Source: Virgibacillus alimentarius
GTDB taxonomy: Bacteria; Bacillota; Bacilli; Bacillales; Amphibacillaceae
Length of the DNA stretch: 64,000 nucleotides
Assembly (NCBI RefSeq): GCF_000709085.1
Contig: NZ_JFBD01000019.1
Span: 46,832 to 110,831, forward strand
Direction of reading: 5' to 3'
The translations under genes and the position numbers were made by a program. Of the stretch, positions 1 to 9,150 are shown in pieces. The notes under the pieces are model-generated. The model did no database searches, had not been told where the DNA came from, and worked only from the letters and a program-made list of their open reading frames with translations. Positions within the stretch are counted from its first letter, which is position 1; each line of letters starts with the position of its first letter.

Positions 1-237
1 TTTGTCTTCTAAAGCGTGCAAAATCTCATTTTTATGCTTTTGATTTGGTGCTACATCTGCTAGTCGATAATAAAAGTCAATGGCTGCAGCCTCTTTTTGA
101 ATGCCTTCATATACAGCATCCAATTCATGCGGATACATTCCTTGCTGTAATGTAGTTTCTACAGGATATTGAGACATGGTTCGATAAGGCATATAACAAT
201 TCGGATAGGGGTTAGGCATAAAATACATTTTGTTCAT
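1..237 (-). CDS. Ferritin-like domain protein, N-terminal part (runs off the window)
   Basis: Seventy-nine codons are visible and the frame is open to the window edge. The start is the ATG at 237, preceded by a GAAAGGA ribosome site. The first ~30 residues are rich in Tyr, Pro, Asn and Met, as in spore-coat-associated proteins. A helical stretch follows with YEGIQKEAAAIDFYYRLAD, which resembles the first helix of ferritin-like/rubrerythrin-like domains with its E..A..FY pattern. The metal ligands of the later helices lie outside the window. A coat-associated or manganese-catalase-like role is possible but not shown. No partner gene is visible on the left. Confidence 0.6.
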   Translation of the reverse strand, partial: MNKMYFMPNPYPNCYMPYRTMSQYPVETTLQQGMYPHELDAVYEGIQKEAAAIDFYYRLADVAPNQKHKNEILHALEDK

Positions 238-366
238 TCCTTTCACAAGTATCTAACACTACCATCCTATGCCCAAATTTAGATAATGTACGTTCCGCTA
301 CGAAAAAGAAGAGAAAAAATCCTCTGTGATTTTTCCCCTTCCTTTTGAAGTAACCTACATGATTTC

Positions 367-522
367 TTATTGCCTTTTCTTCGTTTTCTTATTATGAACT
401 TTTTCCGTTGTCGTTAACGGTTCATTAGCAAGCTCATGATCATATTTTTTGGATAACTTCTTTCGTACAGCTTGTTCATCACTTACCCCACCGGTTATTT
501 GATTCCTCTTTTTTCTACTCAC
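367..522 (-). CDS. sspO: Small acid-soluble spore protein O
   Basis: This 51-residue, very basic, hydrophilic protein begins at a GTG (522) preceded by GGAGGTG at good spacing. Its C-terminal half, ELANEPLTTTEKVHNKKTKK, closely matches the remembered B. subtilis SspO pattern ELSNEPLTEAERQNNKK, and the N-terminal RKKRNQITGGVSD also follows the family layout. Minor SASPs of this class are made in the forespore and packaged in the spore core. No sigma-G promoter was located with certainty. The neighbour on the left is a possible coat-type ferritin-like gene, also on the minus strand but separated by 129 bp. The match is by memory of the family, so the N-terminal half is the less certain part. 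Confidence 0.8.
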   Translation of the reverse strand: MSRKKRNQITGGVSDEQAVRKKLSKKYDHELANEPLTTTEKVHNKKTKKRQ

Positions 523-859
523 GATAAGCACCTCCATACTATTATCTTGCCTATCGACACCAACGAATATGTATAGACCAATTCCTTTTTACAGCGGACC
601 TGACATACATAAAGTCCTATCCACGATGCAGCACAACAATTAAAAAAACGTTCCGTTTTCTTCCCAAGCTGAACGTTTTTTCAATCATTTCCCTATTCAA
701 TTTAAAATTTGTGCATTTACATCCAAACACCTTTCCGTATAAATCACGCCATTCTCGTTAAGCTAATAAATACTATTATTTTTATTTAACTTCCTTTTAT
801 TGTAAAATTAGATTTAATTATTTATTGGACCTTCTACATAAGAAAGCTTAGGTGATAAA
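523..859. other. Intergenic region with a weak hairpin
   Basis: No gene is supported here. An imperfect terminator-like hairpin lies at 643-681, with arms AAAAAACGTTC and GAACGTTTTTT around a 17-nt loop. It could stop transcription from either side but no gene ends close to it. The last ~60 bases carry the A/T-rich leader and ribosome site (TTAGGTGAT) of the antiporter. Confidence 0.4.
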
Positions 860-2653
860 ATGACAAACACCATTTTAATCGGTATTGTAATTATTCTTGT
901 GGTTGGTATCTTCTCACAATGGCTTGCTTGGCGTATCCAATGGCCATCCATTGTGATTATGTCGATTGCAGGATTATTACTGGGACCTGTCTCTGGTTTT
1001 TTCAATCCACAAGAAGCAATGGGAGATTTATATAGCCCTTTGATCTCCTTAGCAGTTGCTATCGTATTATTTGAAGGCAGCTCCAGTCTGGACATTAGAG
1101 AAATAAAAGGAATTTCTAAATCCGTATTTCGAATTGTCACGTTTGGGGCATTTCTTGCATGGATCGGAGGTGCTCTTGCAGCTCATTTTATCGCGGGGCT
1201 AAGCCTTCAGATTTCATTTATCATCGGTGGTTTATTTGTCGTTACTGGGCCAACTGTCATTATTCCCCTACTAAGAAATGCAAAATTAAAACCACGAATT
1301 GCAGCTGTTTTAAAATGGGAAGGGATTATTGTCGATCCATTTGGACCGCTCCTTGCTCTTTTTGCTTATGAAGTGATCAATGTTCTTACAACAGAAACAC
1401 TGCACGCCAATTATTTATTGAACTTTTTTACAAGTGCGGTCATCGCCATTGTTTTTGGTTATGTAATTGGATTTTCCGTCAGCATTATGGTCAGTAAAGG
1501 GATGTTTCCGGAATATTTAAAATCACCAATCATCTTAGCATTTGTATTGCTTTGCTTTACGATGGCAGAGGTAATCATGCATGAGACAGGTATGCTTGCG
1601 GTTACCGTAATGGGACTAACCCTCGCCCGAACGAAACGCTATGTATCATCGATCGGCAGCATTTCTCATTTTGTGGAAAACATATCTGTCCTCTTGACAT
1701 CAACCATATTTATCCTGCTTACCGCTTCTTTGTCACGGGAAACCATTGCTGAAATTTTCACGTGGCCGATCATCGGTTTTGTGCTGATCATGCTTTTTAT
1801 TGTTCGACCTTTATCCATTTGGATTTCAACAATTGGTACAGAACTCACGAACAAGGAAAAGACATTAATCGGATGGATAGCGCCTCGCGGGATTGTTGCA
1901 CTGACCGTTTCTGGATACTTTGCAGAAATACTTCTCAGGGACGGACACGAGGATGCGGCACTTTTGACAACTTTAACATTTGCACTTGTATTCATCACCG
2001 TCTGTGCGCATGGGTTTTCACTTGGACCATTGGGGAAAAAACTTGGGCTTGCCAATGACGCACCACCGGGAGTCCTGATTGTCGGATCAAGCAGTTTTTC
2101 CGTTGCACTTGCTGATTATTTACGCAAATTGAAAATTCCCGTACTCATTAGTGACACATCTTACGGACGCCTTCAAGCTGCAATAAAGGAGGATATTCCT
2201 ATTCACCATGGGCAGATTCTTGCAGAGCATACACAGTACGAAGTGGACCTAACTCCTTACGAAACCATTCTAGCCATGACTGGAGATAATGCTTTTAATG
2301 CACTTGTTGGTCAATCTTACGTACCGGAGTTCGGTTATAATAATACCTTTGCATTACCTTCTTATGATCAGCGCAATGTAAACAAGGATAAGAATCCCGT
2401 GTCAGTTAGAGCCCATTTGTTATTTAGAAAAGATGCCGTTTTTACAGAATTGAACCGGAAAATAAATACAGGATACTCTATCCAAGCATTAGATGTTAAG
2501 GAAAAAAATAAAATAAAGAAAGATAATATTCCCGAAGATGTCATCCCTCTTTTTATTAAAAAAGATGATGATACGATTCAATTTATTACACTGCGGAGAA
2601 AACTCGTACTGGATGAAGGAGATAAGCTTATCGTTCTAACGAAAGGGGATTAA
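860..2653 (+). CDS. Cation:proton antiporter, CPA1/NhaP type, with C-terminal cytosolic domain
   Basis: This 597-residue membrane protein probably exchanges Na+ or K+ for H+ at the cytoplasmic membrane. Residues 1-~400 form about a dozen hydrophobic segments. They carry CPA1-like stretches such as LFEGSSSLD near residue 75, TGPTVIIPLL near 130, WEGIIVDPFGP near 153 (the expected ion-binding Asp) and a late GWIAPRGIVAL. Residues from ~405 on begin PPGVLIVGSSSFSVALADYL, a Rossmann/TrkA-N-like nucleotide-binding fold. The end, from ~540, resembles a TrkA-C domain. This layout matches antiporters whose activity is gated by a cytosolic ligand-binding tail. The ATG has TTAGGTGAT upstream. It is monocistronic and ends in a strong hairpin shared with the convergent gene. 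Ion specificity cannot be read from sequence. Confidence 0.85.
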   Translation: MTNTILIGIVIILVVGIFSQWLAWRIQWPSIVIMSIAGLLLGPVSGFFNPQEAMGDLYSPLISLAVAIVLFEGSSSLDIREIKGISKSVFRIVTFGAFLAWIGGALAAHFIAGLSLQISFIIGGLFVVTGPTVIIPLLRNAKLKPRIAAVLKWEGIIVDPFGPLLALFAYEVINVLTTETLHANYLLNFFTSAVIAIVFGYVIGFSVSIMVSKGMFPEYLKSPIILAFVLLCFTMAEVIMHETGMLAVTVMGLTLARTKRYVSSIGSISHFVENISVLLTSTIFILLTASLSRETIAEIFTWPIIGFVLIMLFIVRPLSIWISTIGTELTNKEKTLIGWIAPRGIVALTVSGYFAEILLRDGHEDAALLTTLTFALVFITVCAHGFSLGPLGKKLGLANDAPPGVLIVGSSSFSVALADYLRKLKIPVLISDTSYGRLQAAIKEDIPIHHGQILAEHTQYEVDLTPYETILAMTGDNAFNALVGQSYVPEFGYNNTFALPSYDQRNVNKDKNPVSVRAHLLFRKDAVFTELNRKINTGYSIQALDVKEKNKIKKDNIPEDVIPLFIKKDDDTIQFITLRRKLVLDEGDKLIVLTKGD

Positions 2654-2662
2654 TTTTTTAAA

Positions 2663-2701
2663 AAAGACCTTTGACGAATGATGAGAACGTCAAAGGTCTT
2701 T
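2663..2701. terminator. Bidirectional rho-independent terminator
   Basis: Perfect 14-bp inverted repeat, AAAGACCTTTGACG and CGTCAAAGGTCTTT, with an 11-nt loop. T-runs follow on both strands. It lies between the convergent antiporter and membrane-protein genes and its last base is within the stop codon of the minus-strand gene. Confidence 0.9.
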
Positions 2702-3234
2702 CATTTAAAGCGATCTTTAAACCGGGTAGGACTGATCACCATGAAGATACTCGGGATGATTATATACATAAAAATCATACCAACTAATCCAGTTGTTAAA
2801 GCAGGAAATACAAGGTAAAAGAAGTTGATATTTGATTCCATCAGCTTCCCCAGATTGGCAGTAGGGAGATTTAAGTTGGAGAGTATCATGTTAATCATTA
2901 AAAAATAAGAACAAACCAATATACATTTTTCAAACAGCTTCTGCGTGTAAATCCAAGTTTGTCCAATTCTGACCTGAATCAAAAATAGTATCAAACTGGA
3001 TATTGTAATTACCGAAAGTATATAATACAAACTAAACAATTGCTTTGATGTTACATGGATGGATGCAAAGTAATCGCTTATAAATTGAGGCAAAAAAGCA
3101 TCTATTGCCCCCAGGGCCTGTAAAAAAAGAGCAGGGGAAAAGGATGTCAAGATGACAAACACGAACAGAAAAAATAAAAAGTAAGAAGCATGATCTAGTA
3201 AATCTCCAATTAATCTTCTAACTTGATCTACCAA
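2701..3234 (-). CDS. Membrane protein of unknown function
   Basis: I do not recognise this 177-residue protein. It has about four hydrophobic segments (near residues 16-40, 68-88, 100-120 and 135-165) and a basic C-terminus (PTRFKDRFK), so it is an integral membrane protein. The start is a TTG at 3234 with GGAG seven bases upstream. A 20-codon ORF (3218-3280) with its own ribosome site overlaps this start, which suggests translational coupling. It ends in the convergent terminator and may be co-transcribed with no other gene. The YckD/DUF-type small membrane proteins are an alternative, but no family motif is evident. Confidence 0.65.
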   Translation of the reverse strand: MVDQVRRLIGDLLDHASYFLFFLFVFVILTSFSPALFLQALGAIDAFLPQFISDYFASIHVTSKQLFSLYYILSVITISSLILFLIQVRIGQTWIYTQKLFEKCILVCSYFLMINMILSNLNLPTANLGKLMESNINFFYLVFPALTTGLVGMIFMYIIIPSIFMVISPTRFKDRFK

Positions 3235-3280
3235 AATGAATCTCCGGATTTTTTACCTTCATTAAATTATCATATTTCAT
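3218..3280 (-). CDS. Possible 20-codon leader ORF overlapping the membrane-protein start
   Basis: An ATG at 3280 with GGGAGCG upstream opens a 20-residue frame (MKYDNLMKVKNPEIHFGRSS). It overlaps the next gene start by 17 bases. Its codons contain the GGAG that serves the downstream TTG, an arrangement typical of translational coupling. Nothing else shows that the peptide is made. Confidence 0.3.
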   Translation of the reverse strand: MKYDNLMKVKNPEIHFGRSS

Positions 3281-3303
3281 ACTATTCGCTCCCTGCTTAA
3301 GGC

Positions 3304-4284
3304 TTAGGAATCCATTTTCACAACAATTTTCCCCGTGTTTTTATTGTTTTCCATATATTCGTGTGCTTTTTGCATCTCTTCAAAAGGAAAAACGCGATCG
3401 ACGATGGGTTTTAATGTTTGATTTTTAAATAAATCATAAGCGCTGGACGCAAAATCTGCTGTAAGATCTGCCTTATATTGATCACTTCTAGGTGTCAGCA
3501 GCGTTCCTGTCAGCTGAATCCGCTTCGCCATCAGATGCATGAGGTTGAACTTTTCTACTTTGGCACCGCCTAACAATCCGATTAACACCCAGCGCCCGTC
3601 TATTTTAATACTGTCCAAATTTTTCTTCCAATAGGAAGCACCTATAAAGTCAAGAATCAAATCGGCCCCTTTATTATTTGTAGCCTTTAATACTTCCTGA
3701 TCAAAATCCTGTTCTTTATAATTGATACAGACATCCGCCCCCAATGACCTGCAAAAATCCAGTTTTTCTTTAGATCCCGCAGTGGTTATGATATTCGCTT
3801 GTCCAATTTGTTTCGCAAGCTGGATGGCAGCTGTACCAACGCCGCTTCCTCCGGCATGAATCAGAACCGTTTCATCCACACGTAATTTTCCTATCCAAAA
3901 TAACGTCTGATAGGCAGTCAAAAATACTTCAGGAATAGCTGCCGCTTCTTCAAATGATAGATTTTCCGGAATCACCATCGCCCGGTCCGCTGGCATGACC
4001 GTATATGCAGCATATGCCCCGCCATTCACAAGCCCCATCACCCGAGTACCTACTTCGATATCTACATCTGCGGCTACTTTTTCAACAACTCCAGCAACTT
4101 CAACACCTAAAATAGGGTGATCCAAATATCCGGAACTGCTTCGTCGGTTGATAATATCTGTCCGATTCACAGCTGTCGCTTCCACTTTAATACGTATTTC
4201 ACCATCTTTTGGCTCTGGAGTTGGCTGCTCACTTACTTGTAATTGTTCAGCACCACCTGGTTCATTAACAATCATCGCTTTCAT
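3304..4284 (-). CDS. NAD(P)H:quinone oxidoreductase, zinc-independent MDR family
   Basis: This 326-residue medium-chain dehydrogenase/reductase resembles the quinone oxidoreductase/PIG3 branch, which reduces quinones with NADPH in the cytoplasm. The N-terminal GroES-like domain starts MKAMIVNEPGG and holds TAVNRTDIINR, a typical QOR stretch. The Rossmann segment ETVLIHAGGSGVGTAAIQLA near residues 138-157 is the NADPH-binding loop. Cysteine zinc ligands of alcohol dehydrogenases are absent, which favours QOR over ADH. The ATG at 4284 is preceded by AGAAGGAGG. It stands alone, with the next gene upstream on the same strand more than 250 bp away. Substrate is not predictable. Confidence 0.85.
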   Translation of the reverse strand: MKAMIVNEPGGAEQLQVSEQPTPEPKDGEIRIKVEATAVNRTDIINRRSSSGYLDHPILGVEVAGVVEKVAADVDIEVGTRVMGLVNGGAYAAYTVMPADRAMVIPENLSFEEAAAIPEVFLTAYQTLFWIGKLRVDETVLIHAGGSGVGTAAIQLAKQIGQANIITTAGSKEKLDFCRSLGADVCINYKEQDFDQEVLKATNNKGADLILDFIGASYWKKNLDSIKIDGRWVLIGLLGGAKVEKFNLMHLMAKRIQLTGTLLTPRSDQYKADLTADFASSAYDLFKNQTLKPIVDRVFPFEEMQKAHEYMENNKNTGKIVVKMDS

Positions 4285-4545
4285 TTGGACGCCTCCTTCT
4301 ATGTAGAATTTTTCTTATGTTTGTTTATAAACAATGATAGCATTTTATTGTGATAAATGAGAAATTTTTACTGGTTAAATATTCGTGATGGATGATCTGT
4401 ATGGTTCATTATTTTGTCTAAATATTTTACCAATAATCCACTATCCAAACGAACAACTACATTTTATGCATTTCTCTACTCTAAACTAACTAAAAATTCT
4501 TCTATTTCTTCTGGCAATATACAGGTTCCATGCATGTATACATTG

Positions 4546-5730
4546 TCAATTGTCTTTTGTATCGCCAAAAGCTTCCGGAATCATGGTGAAACCCTCGATC
4601 ACGGTATCTTCTTCTACTTCAATTAAGAGGCAAGGCTTTCCATCAAAATTAATCCGTTTTACATAACTTAAACCTTGTGGGCTAATAGATATTTTCGCTA
4701 CTTTTGTATCGATTTTGATGGATTTCGAGTTATATTTTGGGACGATGTTATTTGCCTTTAGTTCATATTTATCGTCATCGATGACTTTTTGGAAAGCTGT
4801 TTCTACCTTTTCTGTATTGACTTCTTCTACACCACTGCTTTTTAAAACACGCTCCACCTCTTTGTACCCTAATGTCGGCGTTTCTTCCTCATCCTCATTT
4901 TCTTCCACCACACGATTGATTTCTTCATATACATTGGCGAGTGTTGATGTATTTAATTGATCTCCTGTTACATCTTTAACAATTTCCTCAAAAACGAATT
5001 TATCCTCTTCTGCGGTCATCGTCTCCTCGGCATTTAATACTGTCTCTATGAAATCGGGGTCAATGTCATTTGGTTTGGCTGCAGAATATAAAATGCGATT
5101 GACATCAGCAGTATGATCGGTGAAACATGGAAATAGAAATCCGGCTATTGGTGCATTGAGGTTGATAATTGGATCTACGACAATATTGTATTTGAATTTC
5201 TTTTCAACATAGTCAAAAAGCAATTCCTTTTTTGGATCCAGTGTTTTATTGATACTGCAAAGCGTAAAGGAATGGGAATAAACAGCATCCCGTTCATTCT
5301 CCTCCGTCTCTTCATTTCGGCGTTTCATTGGCTTCAAATATTCACCCCGGATGAATGTCACGACAATATCCATTTCATATTGTTTATCTTTCAGCATCTT
5401 TTCTACAATAAGAAGCATCTGTTCTTTCCAGTCTTCCGAATTATCGCTTAACAATCCCTGATGAAGAATAAGCTGACTATTATTTTCAACGTTACGCTGA
5501 AATTTTAATTCGAATAACTTTTGATCCAATTGCCCTGTCAGCACTTTTTTGAAGTTATTCATAAATAATTCCTGTTGCTCTTGCTCTAACATTTCAAACG
5601 GTTGACTTTGGTGATGATAAATTTCGCTTGTTTCCTTCATGATATAAACATTAAATATTTCAGATATTTTCAGTAAATCATTATGTACTTTGAATTGTTT
5701 TCGGATGTTCGCAATGTCTTTTTTGTTCAT
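4546..5730 (-). CDS. DUF4317 family protein
   Basis: This 394-residue cytosolic protein has the DUF4317 signature start, MNKKDIANIRKQFKVHNDLL, then IFNVYIMKETSEIYHHQSQPF. This family is widespread in Firmicutes and uncharacterised. It is acidic, with an Asp/Glu-rich stretch near residues 135-148 and 275-290, and has no membrane segment or signal peptide. The ATG at 5730 has AGGGG upstream. It is transcribed alone and diverges from the HAD nucleotidase gene at 5906. No enzymatic motif is recognisable, so no function is proposed. Confidence 0.8.
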   Translation of the reverse strand: MNKKDIANIRKQFKVHNDLLKISEIFNVYIMKETSEIYHHQSQPFEMLEQEQQELFMNNFKKVLTGQLDQKLFELKFQRNVENNSQLILHQGLLSDNSEDWKEQMLLIVEKMLKDKQYEMDIVVTFIRGEYLKPMKRRNEETEENERDAVYSHSFTLCSINKTLDPKKELLFDYVEKKFKYNIVVDPIINLNAPIAGFLFPCFTDHTADVNRILYSAAKPNDIDPDFIETVLNAEETMTAEEDKFVFEEIVKDVTGDQLNTSTLANVYEEINRVVEENEDEEETPTLGYKEVERVLKSSGVEEVNTEKVETAFQKVIDDDKYELKANNIVPKYNSKSIKIDTKVAKISISPQGLSYVKRINFDGKPCLLIEVEEDTVIEGFTMIPEAFGDTKDN

Positions 5731-5905
5731 AAGATTCCTACCCCTTGTCTATTTTTGATCTATTCATATACTTTTGAAAGCCAGATAGCTGCTCGTGCCA
5801 GCATCATAGATAATTGATCTGATTTAATCGTTTCCTTGAAGTATCTATTCTAACATGAAATAATAGAAACATTTACTAAGTCGAAAATAAATAATGGAGG
5901 TTCCC

Positions 5906-6601
5906 ATGAAATACGAAATCATACTATTCGATGTTGATGATACATTATTTGACTTCGGTATCTCGGAAAAGGAAGCACTAACAAAAGCATTTCTGGAGTT
6001 TGACTTACCTTCAGGTTTAACAAATTATCACGCCAGCTACAAAAAAATAAGCAAGGCGTTATGGCAAGCTTTAGAACAAGGAAATATATCAGTGACCGAA
6101 CTAGGTGTAGAGCGATTTAGAAGGCTGTTCCTTAAACATAATCTAAAAATAGATGCAGAATTATTCAATCGCGTTTATCTAGGATATTTAGGAAAAGAAG
6201 TACATCTTATACAAGGTGCTGAAGAAGTATGTCATCATCTGCGTAACCATTGTCTAGCTATTATTACTAACGGATTCAAGGAAGTACAAACATCAAGAAT
6301 AGGAAGTTCTCCACTATCGGATATTTTTGAGCAAGTTATTATCTCAGAAGACGCTGGCACCCAAAAGCCAGAAAAAGGCATTTTTGATTATGCTTTTTCC
6401 AAGCTACAGATTACAAATAAAGATAACGTTCTAATCGTAGGGGATTCTTTGACTTCGGATATACAAGGTGGGGTTAATTACGGTATTGACACTTGCTGGT
6501 TCAATCGCCATCATAAAGAAAACAATACAAATGTAAAGCCAACCTATGAAATTAGTGAACTGACCGATCTTATGCAGATTCTATCGGAAGAAACGGATTA
6601 A
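5906..6601 (+). CDS. HAD-superfamily nucleotidase, YjjG/YfnB type
   Basis: The 231-residue protein belongs to the YjjG/YfnB subfamily, which in characterised members dephosphorylates non-canonical pyrimidine nucleotides. Motif I is FDVDDTLFDFG near residue 8 with the nucleophile and acid Asp, motif II is ITNGF near residue 110, motif III Lys is in TQKPEKGIF, and motif IV is VGDSLTSDI near 187. A helical cap lies between motifs I and II. The upstream in-frame ATG at 5894 overlaps the GGAGG; the ATG at 5906, five bases after that GGAGG, is the better start. A short hairpin follows the stop codon, immediately before a dispersed repeat. Confidence 0.85.
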   Translation: MKYEIILFDVDDTLFDFGISEKEALTKAFLEFDLPSGLTNYHASYKKISKALWQALEQGNISVTELGVERFRRLFLKHNLKIDAELFNRVYLGYLGKEVHLIQGAEEVCHHLRNHCLAIITNGFKEVQTSRIGSSPLSDIFEQVIISEDAGTQKPEKGIFDYAFSKLQITNKDNVLIVGDSLTSDIQGGVNYGIDTCWFNRHHKENNTNVKPTYEISELTDLMQILSEETD

Positions 6602-6610
6602 ACGGGGACT

Positions 6611-6631
6611 ACTCCGACATTCAATCGGAGT
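6611..6631 (+). terminator. Terminator-like hairpin after the HAD gene
   Basis: Seven-bp stem ACTCCGA/TCGGAGT around CATTCAA, 9 bases after the stop codon. The T-run expected after it is missing because the repeat unit begins at once, so the tail may have been displaced by an insertion. Confidence 0.45.
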
Positions 6632-6632
6632 C

Positions 6633-6773
6633 TGCGTGTATGAAGATCAGACGTACACTAGGAAACAGTCTTTCTAATACGGTTATACCCGCAAGGAGAG
6701 TCAGAATTGTCTCAAATGATCCTAAGAACATTATCCAAGAACATCTCGGAGCGTCCAAGTGATTAACTTATGA
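6633..6773 (+). repeat. Dispersed RNA-like repeat, copy 1
   Basis: This stretch aligns by eye at roughly 85-90% with 63848-64000, with one 8-nt gap. The shared core runs from TGCGTGTA through GGAAACAGTCTTTCTAAT and AGCGTCCAAG to TGATTAA. Short helices are visible, GTGTA with TACAC near the start and CGG...CCG in the middle. Beyond the shared part, 6795-6850 adds a further hairpin, TACCT...AGGTA around AGAACGAA. There is no ORF. It could be the truncated 5' part of a group II intron or a MITE-like element. Its position right behind a terminator hairpin resembles class C intron insertion sites, but no domain V was found. Confidence 0.6.
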
Positions 6774-7080
6774 TGCAGATGATTAACGCATGCATGAAAA
6801 GTAGCACAAACTGAGTTACCTAGAACGAAAGGTAGCGATCCACATTAGAATATTTTTTTAAAATCTATTCTCCTATTAAAATAGCCGGTTTTGAGTAGAA
6901 AGAGGCGGCGACTCAAATAGAGAACCAGCTTTTGTTGCTGTGCTAAAATCTTTGTAGTAAAGTAACTTTTTTCCAGAACTTCATCGTTCATTCTATGTAA
7001 CACATGTTTCTGGTAGAAAGGACGTGAAATAATTTAACAAGTTTACCTTATTATCAAAACTTTCTTCAAGTAAACCTGAG
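6774..7080. other. Non-coding tail of the repeat and intergenic DNA
   Basis: No gene is supported. The first ~85 bases probably continue the structured repeat (hairpin TACCT/AGGTA near 6818-6835). Around 6891-6916 a further inverted repeat TTGAGT...ACTCAA occurs. The remainder precedes the convergent end of the MFS transporter gene. Confidence 0.35.
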
Positions 7081-8322
7081 CTAATCGATGCATTCGTTCA
7101 TCTGCACCCTTACTTTCACCATAGAAACATAGATCAACAACGCCAACGTACTGCAGACAAAAATGACGATTCCCATTGGCAAAGCTGTATCTTCCCCGGC
7201 GATTCCAACAAGCGGTGAAACAACAGCCCCACCGGCAAACGGAAGAATACCAAGAAACGCGGAAGCGCTCCCTGCTGATTCCCCTCGTCGCTGCATTCCG
7301 AGCGAAAAGGAAGTTGTCGATACCATCCCGACACTGGACACCACAAGAAACAATGCAACAAGTAACAGCCAAAACGATAAATTGAGAAGAACAACAACAA
7401 GCAATAAACAGCTTCCAATAATAGAAGTAATCGCCCCAGCTAATAGAAGTTTTGACTCGCTTACTTTAACAGCAATTTTCCCTGTAATTTGAGCAGCCAT
7501 AATAATTCCTAATCCATTTGCAGCAAATATAAGCGAGAATTGTTGCGGGGTAACCCCATAAATATTTTGCAGTACAAAAGGAGCACCCGCGATATAAGCA
7601 AACATACTCATCATGACAAACGACTGAGATAATGCAATCCCCATAAACACCCGGTCCTTTAGCAAATCGGTAAATGTCTTAAATACCGCTAGTACATTTC
7701 CATCCGATCTTTTTTCCACTGGCAATGTTTCAGGAAGCGTCAATAAAACGGCCAAAAACATCATAAATCCGATTGCCCCAAGGATAAAGAATACGACATG
7801 CCAAGAAACCCAGTTTAAGATAGCCCCGCCAAATATTGGAGCAAGAATAGGTGCCGCCCCGTTCACTAAGGCAAGTAAAGCGATAAACTGTGTTAAATCT
7901 TTTCCGGTATACATATCCCGTGCTGATGCCCGGGCAATGACTATTCCTGCAGCACCTGTTAAACCTTGAATAAATCGTAAACCAACAAACACCCAAATCG
8001 AGGGACTGAATGCGCATAATGCAGATACTACTGAGTAAATAATCAATGTAATGACAAGCGGACGGCGCCTGCCCTGAATATCACTTAATGGCCCAAAAAG
8101 AAGCTGACCAACTGCAAGCCCCAGCAAACAGGACGTTAAGCTTAATTGAGCAAGGGAAGCGGTCGTCTCTAGATCCTCCGTTACAAGTGGAAGTGCCGGT
8201 AAATACATGTCCATCGATAAAGGGCCAAATGCAGTGAGTGAACCTAACACAAACACGATCCAGGCCTTTCGTAATTTACTAGATTTTGATTGTTGATCGA
8301 ATTTATTTTCTGCGACATTCAT
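7081..8322 (-). CDS. MFS drug-resistance transporter, Bcr/CflA family
   Basis: The 413-residue protein has 12 predicted membrane helices and the DHA1 (Bcr/CflA) pattern. FGPLSMDMYLPALP lies in the first helix, a motif A-like FGPLSDIQGRRRPL follows helix 2, and FIQGLTGAAGIVIARASARD is close to the Bcr family RxxQxxGaaxgxvi..A..RD. Such proteins export drugs or small metabolites by proton antiport at the cytoplasmic membrane. An ATG at 8322, with AAAGGA 12 bases upstream, is preferred to the earlier in-frame codon at 8352, which lies before the ribosome site. It is monocistronic and divergent from ung. The substrate cannot be deduced. Confidence 0.85.
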   Translation of the reverse strand: MNVAENKFDQQSKSSKLRKAWIVFVLGSLTAFGPLSMDMYLPALPLVTEDLETTASLAQLSLTSCLLGLAVGQLLFGPLSDIQGRRRPLVITLIIYSVVSALCAFSPSIWVFVGLRFIQGLTGAAGIVIARASARDMYTGKDLTQFIALLALVNGAAPILAPIFGGAILNWVSWHVVFFILGAIGFMMFLAVLLTLPETLPVEKRSDGNVLAVFKTFTDLLKDRVFMGIALSQSFVMMSMFAYIAGAPFVLQNIYGVTPQQFSLIFAANGLGIIMAAQITGKIAVKVSESKLLLAGAITSIIGSCLLLVVVLLNLSFWLLLVALFLVVSSVGMVSTTSFSLGMQRRGESAGSASAFLGILPFAGGAVVSPLVGIAGEDTALPMGIVIFVCSTLALLIYVSMVKVRVQMNECID

Positions 8323-8463
8323 AAATGGCCCATTCCTTTCAATATTTAACATCGTTTGCTTCTAACCATAACATATTTTTAGCGTTCCTCCCTTCTCTAG
8401 CATTCTAGTTCAAAAAAAATATGATATAATCAGCATGGATTAGCTAGAAAAAAGGATGATACA

Positions 8464-9138
8464 ATGAGCAAACAAATGTTAAAGAATGATTGGGAACCTC
8501 TTTTAAACGAGGAATTTACGAAAGATTATTATGTAAATTTAAGAGAATTTTTGAAAAGAGAATATGCAAATCAAACAATTTACCCGCCTATGGATGCTAT
8601 TTTTAACGCCCTTCATTACACACCTTTTCATCAGGTGAAAGTGGTGATTTTAGGACAGGATCCATATCATGGTCCAAACCAGGCACATGGGCTTAGTTTC
8701 TCTGTTCAACCGACCGTAAAACAGCCGCCGTCTTTACGAAATATATTCAAAGAATTACAAGATGACGTAGGCTGTACACCACCCGATCACGGCTATTTGG
8801 TTGAATGGGCAAAGCAGGGAGTCCTTCTTTTAAATACCGTGTTAACCGTTCGGCAAGGCCAAGCGCATTCCCACCGAGGAATGGGCTGGGAAAACTTTAC
8901 GGACCGTGTGATTCAGCAGATCAATCATAAAGAGAAACCAGTCGTTTATATTTTATGGGGAAGAGCTGCCCAAAGCAAAGAGAAACTAATCGATACATCC
9001 AAACATTATATTATCCGATCCCCGCATCCAAGTCCTTTCTCAGCTTATAAAGGTTTTTTTGGCAGCAAACCTTTTTCAACCACAAATGCAATACTAAAAC
9101 AAACCAACCAGGAGGAAATCAACTGGGGATTATTTTAA
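8464..9138 (+). CDS. ung: Uracil-DNA glycosylase
   Basis: This 224-residue family 1 uracil-DNA glycosylase removes uracil from DNA to start base-excision repair. Motif A is [13 protein letters not shown] near residues 64-76 with the water-activating Asp. The C-terminal motif is [18 protein letters not shown] near 188, with the His that stabilises the transition state and the Leu-loop-equivalent region. Length equals that of typical Bacillus Ung. The ATG follows AAAAAAGGATG; a TATAAT sits about 40 bases upstream. The gene ends in a strong hairpin shared with fmdB on the other strand. Confidence 0.95.
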   Translation: MSKQMLKNDWEPLLNEEFTKDYYVNLREFLKREYANQTIYPPMDAIFNALHYTPFHQVKVVILGQDPYHGPNQAHGLSFSVQPTVKQPPSLRNIFKELQDDVGCTPPDHGYLVEWAKQGVLLLNTVLTVRQGQAHSHRGMGWENFTDRVIQQINHKEKPVVYILWGRAAQSKEKLIDTSKHYIIRSPHPSPFSAYKGFFGSKPFSTTNAILKQTNQEEINWGLF

Positions 9139-9150
9139 GGGGATAAATGG

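Noticed and set aside
4414..4626. Plus-strand 70-codon frame
   Set aside because: No ribosome site, and it overlaps the end of the DUF4317 gene and the spacer; composition is not protein-like.
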